Source of the DNA: JANLSE01 sp038214135
GTDB taxonomy: Bacteria > Chloroflexota > Chloroflexia > Chloroflexales > Roseiflexaceae
Reading direction: 5' to 3'
Length of the DNA stretch: 5,170 nucleotides
Assembly: GCA_038214135.1 (NCBI GenBank)
Contig: JBBQSD010000239.1
Coordinates: 1 to 5,170, forward strand
Below are positions 1 through 4,927 of the stretch, piece by piece. Positions within the stretch are counted from its first letter, which is position 1; the number at the start of each line of letters is the position of its first letter. The translations under genes were made by a program, and so were the position numbers. The notes beneath the pieces were generated by a model. It did not search any database, was not told the DNA's origin, and worked only from the letters and a program-made list of their open reading frames with translations.

Positions 1-496
1 GGCATGGGGTGTTGGTAAGCGCCAGAAACTGCCCGGCAAATGCAACCATATCGGCATAGATATCGCATGCCATATAGGTCGCCTCCGGCGCAAGCGGCAT
101 CCATGGGCGGGTCAGCGGGTTCAGCCCACAGGCCAGATCCAGCACTGATGTAATTGGCGGCAGTAGCGCAAACACCTCGCTATAGAGGCGATCCAGGATT
201 CCGATCCGCTCACGGGTTGAGGCATGGTGGCGCAATACCAGCATACAGGCGGCGCGCAGAGCGATGGGATCGCTGGCCGCTTCTGTTAATGCTGCCAGCC
301 ATGTGACATACTCCATCTTTGGTTCCAGGTACGAACCGCCGATCTGGTGCAGCTTGTTCTTGGTCTCCTTGATCCGCCGATGGGCAGCCAGTTCTCGCGC
401 TGCCACCACCCGCACAAGTTCCGGGCTGATCGAACGGTACTTTGGGCTGGAGCGAACCTCGGCGATCAGATTCTCAAGATCAGGATGTTCAGGCAT
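1..496 (-). CDS. 16S rRNA (guanine-1405 N7) methyltransferase-like protein, Rmt/FmrO family, N-terminal part
   Basis: The first 165 residues are visible; the gene runs off the left edge. I translated it by hand from the ATG at 496-494. The protein resembles the SAM-dependent aminoglycoside-resistance enzymes RmtB/ArmA/FmrO, which methylate N7 of G1405 in the 16S decoding site. Matching blocks are PKYRSISPELVR (18-29), the helical N-terminal region with KLHQIGGSYL (48-57), HASTRER (91-97), and the SAM-binding motif VLDLACGLNPL (118-128). CDIY (144-147) supplies the acidic residue expected to bind SAM ribose. RmtB has the equivalents KKYRALCPDTVRR, LHGICGAYV, HASTKER and VLDIACGLNPLA. The gene starts inside the end of the upstream transglycosylase gene with an 8-nt ATGCCTGA overlap, so the two are probably translationally coupled. 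The catalytic C-terminal half lies outside the window. Family membership is strong; G1405 as the actual target is inference, because environmental homologues may do something else. Confidence 0.88.
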   Translation of the reverse strand, partial: MPEHPDLENLIAEVRSSPKYRSISPELVRVVAARELAAHRRIKETKNKLHQIGGSYLEPKMEYVTWLAALTEAASDPIALRAACMLVLRHHASTRERIGILDRLYSEVFALLPPITSVLDLACGLNPLTRPWMPLAPEATYMACDIYADMVAFAGQFLALTNTPC

Positions 497-1595
497 GTTC
501 GGCAATGCCTCGCTGCAAGGTTTCCACAAGCCGGGCCATGAAGCGCAGATTATGGATGGTTGCCAGCCGCAGATAGGTACTTTCGCCAACCTTATTCAGA
601 TGGTTCAGGTAGCCAATCGTATAGTGCTGGCATGTATAGCAATCGCAGGATGGATCAATTGGCGTGTTGGTCTTGATATGCTTCTTATCGGCAATATAAC
701 AGTAATCATACCAATCGCCGCGCAACCGAAACCCAGGATCTGCTGGATCGCCGCGATACGTATACAAGCGCCCATTGCGTGCATCACGGGTTGGCATGGC
801 ACAATCGAACATTTCGTAACCCATTGCCACACACGCAACCACATTGGCGGGCTGGCCGATCCCTAATGCGTGCATGGGAAATTCGCGTGGAATACATTCG
901 CGGGTGAAGGCCAGCGTTTCAGCCACCAGCTTGCCAGCACCATCGAGCGGCCAACCACCATAGCCATAGCCATCGAAGCCAATCGCCAATAATGCCTCGG
1001 CACACTCACGGCGCAGCGCATGATCGCCGCCACCCTGGATCACCGCAAACAGCTTGGGCTGACGTTCGGGCGGTAGGCGGCGCTGCCTGATCTGTAGATC
1101 GAACTCATCGCGGCAGCGCTTGGCCCATTTGATCGTTCGCAGCACCGAAACACGCTGCTCGCTGGCGGCATCATCGACATGCGTACAATCATCCAGGCAG
1201 ATCACCACATCGGTGCCATAGGCCAGTTGCAGTTGCACACACTTCTCTGGCGTGAGCTGGAATTTGCGCTCGGCTCCCTCCGGCTGGAAGGTAATCCCCT
1301 GATCGCTCAGCCGCCCGAATTTCGCATTCTGACGGATCAACGAATAGGCCTGAAAGCCACCCGAATCGGTGATGATCGGCCCATTCCAGCCGGACATCGC
1401 ATGCAAGCCGCCGAGTGCCTCTATCGTCGATGAACCTGGTTTCTGCATCAGATGGAACACATTCATCACAACCGCGCGCACGCCAGCGGCCCGCAGATCG
1501 CCAGCATCGGTGGCCCGTACCGCGCCAAGGGTCGCATCAGGGAGAAACGCCGGAAAGATCAGTTCGCCATGGGGTAGGGCTATGCGAGAAAGCAT
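489..1595 (-). CDS. tRNA-guanine transglycosylase (queuine/preQ1 tRNA-ribosyltransferase family)
   Basis: A 368-residue protein, close to the usual bacterial TGT length. The family swaps guanine 34 of GUN-anticodon tRNAs for a 7-deazaguanine base on the queuosine route. Landmarks are GWNGPIITDSGGFQ with D77 (counterpart of D102 in the Zymomonas enzyme), the base-recognition segment LDDCTH with D135 (D156), QGG at 187-189, and FDCAMPTRDARNG with D264 as the expected nucleophile (D280). The zinc site is C317, C319 and C322 in CDCYTC, plus H348 in TIHNL. Two things are unusual. The normally conserved GGLAVGE base-binding loop reads GGWPLDG (213-219). The segment between NGRLYTY and the zinc site is aromatic-rich (WYDYCYIADKKH). 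The substrate may therefore differ from preQ1, or this may be a divergent paralogue, so I give no gene symbol. The stop overlaps the start of the Rmt-like gene by 8 nt. A TATAAT box lies 34 nt upstream of the ATG. Confidence 0.93.
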   Translation of the reverse strand: MLSRIALPHGELIFPAFLPDATLGAVRATDAGDLRAAGVRAVVMNVFHLMQKPGSSTIEALGGLHAMSGWNGPIITDSGGFQAYSLIRQNAKFGRLSDQGITFQPEGAERKFQLTPEKCVQLQLAYGTDVVICLDDCTHVDDAASEQRVSVLRTIKWAKRCRDEFDLQIRQRRLPPERQPKLFAVIQGGGDHALRRECAEALLAIGFDGYGYGGWPLDGAGKLVAETLAFTRECIPREFPMHALGIGQPANVVACVAMGYEMFDCAMPTRDARNGRLYTYRGDPADPGFRLRGDWYDYCYIADKKHIKTNTPIDPSCDCYTCQHYTIGYLNHLNKVGESTYLRLATIHNLRFMARLVETLQRGIAEHA

Positions 1596-1625
1596 GATGT
1601 TTATACCGCCTGTATTTATTGTCTG

Positions 1626-1649
1626 CAGATTATACAGATTTCGCAGATT
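1626..1649. repeat. Three CAGATT direct repeats with 9-bp period
   Basis: CAGATT occurs at 1626-1631, 1635-1640 and 1644-1649, so each copy starts exactly 9 bp after the last. The array covers the candidate -10 box and spacer of the transglycosylase promoter. A related inverted pair, GCAGAT (1643-1648) and ATCTGC (1661-1666), sits beside it. It could be an operator array or a remnant of the AATCTGCG-type simple repeats common in bacterial intergenic DNA. Confidence 0.6.
1629..1634 (-). promoter_or_regulatory. Candidate -10 box (TATAAT) of the transglycosylase-methyltransferase operon
   Basis: On the minus strand this is a perfect TATAAT, placing transcription initiation near 1621 and giving a leader of about 26 nt before the ATG at 1595. 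The -35 candidate at 17-bp spacing is poor (CTCTCA, about 3 of 6 matches to TTGACA). Activator dependence or chance are both possible. The box overlaps a set of CAGATT repeats. Confidence 0.45.
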
Positions 1650-1713
1650 TATGAGAGCTCATCTGCGTCATCCAGATAATGTGCGCATACATCGCTGAAA
1701 TAGGCGCGGCGTT

Positions 1714-1737
1714 GGGCGCGATATATCACGCCCGTAC
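1714..1737. repeat. Imperfect palindrome with GTAC foot
   Basis: GGGCG and CGCCC arms flank a GATATATC centre (1720-1727) with one C/A mismatch pair. The palindrome spans 1714-1733 and is followed by GTAC at 1734-1737. On the minus strand it lies 13 nt past the stop of the metallo-hydrolase gene. It is not a convincing terminator because no T-run follows. Twelve bases (ACGTACGGGCGT, read on the minus strand from 1739 to 1728) recur exactly at 4669-4680, also at the edge of a palindrome, which suggests a dispersed repeat family. Confidence 0.6.
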
Positions 1738-1746
1738 GTTTATGAA

Positions 1747-2589
1747 TCATATATCGAAGCGCTCGCCACAGCGCAACACACGATAGGGCTGACCGTGCGC
1801 TTCCGCAGCAGCAACAAATTCGGTGGGTGCTGCAGTATTGAATGTGAACATCTCATAGTGGCAGGGAATCACTAGCCGTGCGCCAATATCGTATGCGAGC
1901 TGTGCGGCCTCCATGCCAGTTAAGTTACCGGCGACGCCGCGTGTTGGATCGTGGCCATTGATCGGCAGCAGCGCCAGATTCACATTCCAGGGGCGCAGTA
2001 ATTCGGCCATGCCATCATACCGCAGCGTATCGCCACTATGGTAGATTGTGTATGGCCCAACCTGCACAATCAGGCCAATGAAGCGCTCGTGGCCATGCTG
2101 ATCCTGTTCGCACAGATCATGGGCGGCTGGAATGGCATGCAGCGTGAATGGCCCAATCACAACTGGTTCGCCAAGGGTAATACCGATCAGTCGCTCGGGG
2201 GCAAGATCGAGCCGTTGCGCTGCAAATGTGCGATTGGCCTCCGAGACGATGATCTGGAGCTTGGGATTGGCTGACAACAGCGGCAGCAGCGTCTCGGCAT
2301 CCAGATGATCGGTATGATTATGGCTTGATGTGACCGCCTGCACAAAGCCGAGTTGATTCGGGCCAATTGGTATCTCGGTCATACGGATGTGTGGCTTGGT
2401 AGTGTCGGCATATTTGCGCGTCAGTGAGTCGGAAAGATACGGGTCGATCAGCATGTGTACGCCATTCCATGCCAACAGAAAGCCACTCTGCCCGAGCCAC
2501 CAGAGTGTGAGCGTTGCAGGCCGCGCACTGGCAGCCTGAACATCGATCAGCAGATCATCATTGCATAGAACAGGAATAATGCGTTGCAA
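1747..2589 (-). CDS. Metallo-beta-lactamase-fold hydrolase, UlaG-like
   Basis: A 280-residue cytosolic protein with no signal peptide visible. It has the features of the UlaG-type branch of the MBL superfamily (UlaG is L-ascorbate-6-phosphate lactonase). These are LGQSGFLL (32-39) and DPYLSDS (49-55) in the first beta sandwich, the metal motif SHNHTDHLD with H90, H92, D94 and H95, H157 in AAHD, HSGDT with D187, PINGHD (209-214) followed by GN at 221-222, and the final ligand H244 in PCHYEMF. The metal set looks complete, so the enzyme is probably active; its substrate cannot be read from the sequence. The start is TTG: no in-frame ATG precedes the conserved fold, and a GAGG ribosome binding site sits 7 nt upstream. 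It is 151 bp upstream of the transglycosylase gene in the same direction. That gap has its own promoter candidate, so co-transcription is uncertain. Confidence 0.9.
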   Translation of the reverse strand: MQRIIPVLCNDDLLIDVQAASARPATLTLWWLGQSGFLLAWNGVHMLIDPYLSDSLTRKYADTTKPHIRMTEIPIGPNQLGFVQAVTSSHNHTDHLDAETLLPLLSANPKLQIIVSEANRTFAAQRLDLAPERLIGITLGEPVVIGPFTLHAIPAAHDLCEQDQHGHERFIGLIVQVGPYTIYHSGDTLRYDGMAELLRPWNVNLALLPINGHDPTRGVAGNLTGMEAAQLAYDIGARLVIPCHYEMFTFNTAAPTEFVAAAEAHGQPYRVLRCGERFDI

Positions 2590-2596
2590 CAGGATA

Positions 2597-2601
2597 CCTC
2601 A
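2597..2601 (-). promoter_or_regulatory. Ribosome binding site of the metallo-hydrolase gene
   Basis: TGAGG on the minus strand, 7 nt before the TTG at 2589. It supports the non-ATG start, as there is no ATG nearby in that frame. Confidence 0.6.
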
Positions 2602-2864
2602 CACTGATAGCACGAACATTGAAGCATTAGATTGTTGTTCTTTTGTTCAGTGGCAAAGGCACAAGCGAACAAGGGGCACCATGTTCATTCTTAGGCCAGG
2701 ACAGAAACTCAATTATACCATCCGCACGCCATGTGCTCATAACCTAATACAGGCCGGCTTGCCGTGTCGCAATCGGTGTGGTACTGTCCCGGGCATGATC
2801 TATCAAATCCACAGGTTCATGAAGATTGAACATTCATTACATTGGAAAGATGGATGCCTCTCTA

Positions 2865-2886
2865 GCCGCAGGCTGAAGCCTGCGGC
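2865..2886. repeat. Perfect hairpin repeat (9-bp stem, TGAA loop)
   Basis: GCCGCAGGC (2865-2873) and GCCTGCGGC (2878-2886) are exact reverse complements around a TGAA loop. No T-run follows on either strand, so it is not a standard terminator. The GC-rich arms and intergenic position fit a dispersed hairpin repeat of the kind seen in many copies in Chloroflexota and other genomes. Copy number cannot be judged from this window. Confidence 0.65.
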
Positions 2887-2908
2887 AAAGGGACGATCCA
2901 CCCATAGT

Positions 2909-2943
2909 GGCTTTAGCCCGCGGGCGGAGGCGAGCGAATCCTA
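2909..2943. repeat. Second GC-rich repeat unit with palindromic core and GTAG foot
   Basis: A perfect 10-bp palindrome, GCCCGCGGGC, lies at 2916-2925 within TGGCTTTAGCCCGCGGGC. It is followed by GGAGGCGAGCGAATCCTAC. Read on the minus strand, this block begins with GTAG, the tetranucleotide found at the foot of REP-type sequences. It starts 22 bp after the hairpin at 2865-2886, and the two may form one compound element. Confidence 0.45.
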
Positions 2944-2983
2944 CCCGATCAACATGTACAATTTCATAAGCCTTGTAATCTCC

Positions 2984-2990
2984 AAGGAGG
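2984..2990 (+). promoter_or_regulatory. Strong ribosome binding site of the DUF2809 gene
   Basis: AAGGAGG, extended by TG, is nearly full-length complementary to the 16S rRNA 3' end. It sits 4 nt before TTG at 2995. The spacing is short, but TTG is the only usual start codon near it in the conserved frame; the first in-frame ATG is codon 55. Confidence 0.75.
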
Positions 2991-2994
2991 TGTT

Positions 2995-3393
2995 TTGGTA
3001 ACTCCACGCATCATATACAGCATTGGTGTTGTTCTGATCTTCGTGATCGAAGTTGCTATCGCCATTGGCACGAGTGGCGGCACATTTATCCGCGATAGCG
3101 TCGGGGATATTCTGGTGATCGCGCTGATCTACCTTTTTCTGCGGGCAGCATTCAGCATGGCTCCGATATATACGGCTGGTGTGGCAATTGCAATCGGCTT
3201 TGTGGCGGAGGCGCTGCAATATGTGCATGTGGCCGAGCTTCTGGGCCTTGAACCAGGGAGTATACTCTATATTATTATTGGCAACACCTATAGTTCATTC
3301 GATCTTGTTATGTATGTGATCGGTGGGCTTTTGGCGTTAGCAATCGATCAGTATGTGCTTATTCCGCCCTTCAGGCAGCGCAGCAGTACTTAG
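2995..3393 (+). CDS. DUF2809 family integral membrane protein
   Basis: A 132-residue, strongly hydrophobic protein with about four predicted membrane helices: roughly 6-25, 36-54, 56-76 and 104-123. It has the conserved blocks I associate with DUF2809: FIRDSVGDILV (31-41) with an arginine/aspartate pair at the start of helix 2, FVAEALQ (69-75) in helix 3, and GNTYSSFDLVMYVIGG (96-111) leading into helix 4. Charged residues inside hydrophobic stretches (E19, E72, D103) may form a polar site. The family's biochemical function is unknown. Length is typical for the family. Translation starts at TTG behind an AAGGAGG site. The TAG stop (3391-3393) overlaps the stop of convergent ywbE by two bases, and no terminator separates the two genes. 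Confidence 0.88.
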   Translation: MVTPRIIYSIGVVLIFVIEVAIAIGTSGGTFIRDSVGDILVIALIYLFLRAAFSMAPIYTAGVAIAIGFVAEALQYVHVAELLGLEPGSILYIIIGNTYSSFDLVMYVIGGLLALAIDQYVLIPPFRQRSST

Positions 3394-3581
3394 CTCCCCA
3401 GAATCTCTTGAACTCGCCCAACAGTCCCATCGGTGAGCCGAACCTTGATACCGTGCGGATGGGTTGGCGAAGATGTGAGAATATCCTTGACGATGCCAAT
3501 GGTTCGTCGTCCGCTGCGCTGGTCTTGTTTCTGGATGATCGAAACCTGGACGCCAGGCCGAATATCGTTGCGTGATGGAAT
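3390..3581 (-). CDS. ywbE: YwbE family protein (DUF2196) with apparent ATT start codon
   Basis: A 63-residue basic protein matching the small YwbE family, whose function is unknown. Diagnostic stretches are NDIRPGVQVSII (5-16), KQDQRSGRR (18-26), GIVKDILTSSPTHPHGIKVRL (29-49) and DGTVGRVQEIL (51-61). Bacillus YwbE has KDILTNSPTHPHGIKVRLEDGQ at the same place. The frame has a TGA at 3599-3597, and no ATG, GTG or TTG lies between it and the conserved region. The only initiation-like codons are ATT at 3584-3582 and 3581-3579. The second is favoured because it lies 7 nt after AGGTGA and gives the expected N terminus (M)PSRNDIRPG. The ribosome binding site overlaps the PHP gene stop, so expression is probably coupled to that gene. 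A frameshifted or sequence-error start is the main alternative. Family identity is very secure; the exact start is moderately so. Confidence 0.88.
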   Translation of the reverse strand: MPSRNDIRPGVQVSIIQKQDQRSGRRTIGIVKDILTSSPTHPHGIKVRLTDGTVGRVQEILGS

Positions 3582-3588
3582 AATCTCG

Positions 3589-3594
3589 TCACCT
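3589..3594 (-). promoter_or_regulatory. Ribosome binding site of ywbE overlapping the PHP stop codon
   Basis: AGGTGA on the minus strand, in which TGA is the stop codon of the PHP gene (3591-3589). It lies 7 nt before ATT 3581-3579 and 4 nt before ATT 3584-3582, so the spacing favours the former as initiator. Confidence 0.6.
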
Positions 3595-4638
3595 CGTCAC
3601 ATATAATGGGTTCGTATACAGCCAGGCTCGGCCTTTGCGATACGCCTCCAGCCGATAGATCCCAGGCTCATTAATCGTCTGCCGTAACTGGCGAATGCTC
3701 TTGGTCAGCACCTTGCCATCATGGATCAACTGAACCTCTGCATCGATACCGGTATCCGCAACAAGACGCAGTGGCCCATCATGTAACGATGGCGCATCGC
3801 CGGGAATATAGCGCGTTGTCCCCTGTTCGGCATGAAATATGAGATTCGGGCATGTTCCATCAAGCCGATTGATGAAATAGGAGCGACCGCCGGCCAGCGC
3901 CGCATAGACCTGATGGGTCGCTGTTTCTGGATCGGAATCAAATGGCCGATCAAGCACCAGATAGTTGGTCAGTGTCTCAAAACACCAGCGATACGGAAAG
4001 ATATGCGCCTCGCCCCATGGAACCTGCCGCTTGAATGCATGTGCATCGACACCACCGACCCCAAATGTGCGCTTGCCCTGCATATTAAGTGCATCCCACC
4101 ATGCCAGTGTTGCTGCTGTTGGGTTGGTTAACCCCTGGCGTGGAAAGAAGAACAGAAATTCCTTGTTGCGCTGTGTGAGCTGTTCGGCCCAATCGCTCAT
4201 CAGATTCCACAACTCAATGCCAACCACCCGATCACCGCGATCCGATGGCCCATCGATTGCCCAATCGTCCCAGCGATAGATGTCCTTGAAATCATTCTTG
4301 ACTTGCTCATCGGGGTGGGCAATAATCCCAAAGCCGCCACGGGCATACACCGTATCCATGAATGCCTGCGGTGGCTGCGTTGGATCGACAACCTCAGCCA
4401 CGTTCAGGGCCAGGAAATGATTACGCTCCGGGGTGATCTCGTGGCCAATAATGACCAGCACATCATCGATCCAGCCGCGCTGTGGCAGCCCTGCCAGCGT
4501 ATCGTGATCGGTAATAATGAGCCAGCGCAGGCCAGCCTCGCGTGCCGCATGCGCCAATTCTGCAACTGTCCCAGTACCATCCGAGAACAGCGTATGCATA
4601 TGTAAAGCACCAGGATAATAATATGTTTGATGATCCAT
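3589..4638 (-). CDS. PHP-domain metallohydrolase, CehA/McbA-like
   Basis: A 349-residue protein with an N-terminal PHP (polymerase and histidinol phosphatase) domain, a trinuclear-metal phosphoesterase/hydrolase fold. Metal-ligand motifs are visible in order: HMH (13-15) with D20, TDHD (43-46), GHE (65-67) with H74, AHP (107-109), and GVDAH with D198 and H200. The segment from about 245 to the C terminus is beta-rich, with no PHP motif, and resembles the small accessory domain of CehA/McbA-type proteins. No signal peptide or membrane segment is seen, so it is probably cytosolic. The substrate is unknown; the family name comes from carbaryl hydrolases, but most members are uncharacterised. The ATG at 4638 has an AGGA site 6 nt upstream. 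ywbE follows within 10 nt, so the two form an operon. Confidence 0.87.
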   Translation of the reverse strand: MDHQTYYYPGALHMHTLFSDGTGTVAELAHAAREAGLRWLIITDHDTLAGLPQRGWIDDVLVIIGHEITPERNHFLALNVAEVVDPTQPPQAFMDTVYARGGFGIIAHPDEQVKNDFKDIYRWDDWAIDGPSDRGDRVVGIELWNLMSDWAEQLTQRNKEFLFFFPRQGLTNPTAATLAWWDALNMQGKRTFGVGGVDAHAFKRQVPWGEAHIFPYRWCFETLTNYLVLDRPFDSDPETATHQVYAALAGGRSYFINRLDGTCPNLIFHAEQGTTRYIPGDAPSLHDGPLRLVADTGIDAEVQLIHDGKVLTKSIRQLRQTINEPGIYRLEAYRKGRAWLYTNPLYVTR

Positions 4639-4668
4639 CGCATATCCTATATCTACACGCGATACCCC

Positions 4669-4692
4669 ACGTACGGGCGTATCGTATACGCC
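4669..4692. repeat. REP-like hairpin with GTAC foot
   Basis: GGCGTAT (4676-4682) and ATACGCC (4686-4692) form a perfect 7-bp stem with a CGT loop. It is preceded by GTAC (4671-4674) instead of GTAG. ACGTACGGGCGT at 4669-4680 is identical to the reverse complement of 1728-1739. Confidence 0.6.
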
Positions 4693-4772
4693 AAGTATCG
4701 CATCCGTCCCGCAAGTATACCCTATCTATACGGTCGCATCGCATACAACCTGTAATAGTGCGCGACCATGCG

Positions 4773-4800
4773 GTAGCCGGGCAGACCAATGTGTCTGCCC
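4773..4800. repeat. REP-like hairpin with GTAG foot (GGGCAGAC type)
   Basis: GTAG (4773-4776) is followed by GGGCAGAC (4779-4786), a 6-nt loop and GTCTGCCC (4793-4800), an exact 8-bp stem. GTAG next to a short hairpin is the layout recognised by REP-associated tyrosine transposases (RAYTs). This arm sequence is different from the neighbouring GGGCGTAT element, so two families sit side by side. Confidence 0.6.
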
Positions 4801-4823
4801 AGAATGCGTGTTCGCCCAATTCG

Positions 4824-4846
4824 GTAGGGGCGTATCGCATACGCCC
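4824..4846. repeat. REP-like hairpin with GTAG foot (GGGCGTAT type)
   Basis: GTAG (4824-4827) directly abuts GGGCGTAT (4828-4835), a CGC loop and ATACGCCC (4839-4846), an exact 8-bp stem. A diverged copy of the same arm lies at 4676-4692. No T-run follows, so it is not a terminator. Confidence 0.65.
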
Positions 4847-4850
4847 GCCA

Positions 4851-4879
4851 TTCGCATACGCCTGGAATGCGTGTAGAAT
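4851..4879 (+). promoter_or_regulatory. Candidate promoter of the PHAX-domain gene
   Basis: TTCGCA (4851-4856; 4 of 6 to TTGACA), a 17-bp spacer and TAGAAT (4874-4879; 5 of 6 to TATAAT) predict a start near 4886 and a leader of about 42 nt. The only support is the fit to the housekeeping consensus and the position. Confidence 0.35.
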
Positions 4880-4895
4880 AGATCATGAAATTGGG

Positions 4896-4919
4896 CGAAT
4901 GGTCGAATGGGCCGAATGG
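4896..4919 (+). repeat. Three CGAATGG repeats in the leader of the PHAX-domain gene
   Basis: CGAATGG occurs at 4896-4902, 4904-4910 and 4913-4919. The ATGs of the second and third copies (4907 and 4916) are in frame with the chosen start at 4928, so they also represent alternative starts. Confidence 0.55.
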
Positions 4920-4927
4920 GTGGGCAG

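Larger units (their letters stand above)
2590..2994. other. 405-bp divergent intergenic region
   Basis: This spacer separates the minus-strand metallo-hydrolase from the plus-strand DUF2809 gene and so must hold both promoters. I see no convincing gene in it. An open frame crosses it on the plus strand, but its translation is Arg/Ser/His-rich, runs through the hairpin repeats and matches no family. Visible items are an 8-bp palindrome TTCATGAA (2816-2823), a perfect 9-bp hairpin (2865-2886), a GC-rich palindrome (2916-2925), and a TACAAT hexamer (2957-2962) that could be the -10 box of the DUF2809 gene but lacks a recognisable -35. Confidence 0.6.
4639..4927. other. 289-bp divergent intergenic region rich in CGTATCGCATACG-type palindromes
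   Basis: The spacer separates the PHP gene (minus) from the PHAX-domain gene (plus). It has a markedly different texture from the coding DNA: repeated CGCATACG, CGTATCG and GTATAC words and three discrete hairpins (4676-4692, 4779-4800, 4828-4846). There is also a 10-bp direct repeat GAATGCGTGT (4802-4811 and 4865-4874) and an 11-bp inverted repeat TTCGCCCAATT/AATTGGGCGAA (4811-4821 and 4889-4899). I see no gene in it; open frames crossing it have Tyr/Arg/His/Cys-rich translations that reflect the repeats. Confidence 0.65.

Noticed and set aside
264..866. A 200-codon plus-strand open frame opposite the methyltransferase and transglycosylase genes
   Set aside because: It is antisense to two clearly conserved coding regions and shows no recognisable domain.
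1714..1733. Rho-independent terminator for the metallo-hydrolase gene
   Set aside because: The palindrome is placed well after the stop, but no T-run follows on the minus strand, and a related copy elsewhere points to a dispersed repeat.
2626..2656. Promoter for the metallo-hydrolase gene (TTGCCA with TCTAAT on the minus strand)
   Set aside because: The hexamers are reasonable, but the 19-bp spacer is too long for confidence and nothing else supports it.
2561..3001. A 146-codon plus-strand open frame across the divergent spacer
   Set aside because: The composition is Arg/Ser/His/Cys-rich, it runs through two hairpin repeats, overlaps the start of the metallo-hydrolase on the other strand and matches no family. 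It is a typical spurious frame over repeats.
3371..3592. Minus-strand open frame starting at GTG 3592 and overlapping ywbE
   Set aside because: It is in a different frame from the conserved YwbE sequence, and its translation resembles nothing. It only matters as a possible source of a start if a frameshift exists.
4669..4900. CRISPR-like or tandem repeat array
   Set aside because: The repeated words are short palindromes of different sequence at irregular spacing, with no constant repeat-spacer pattern.
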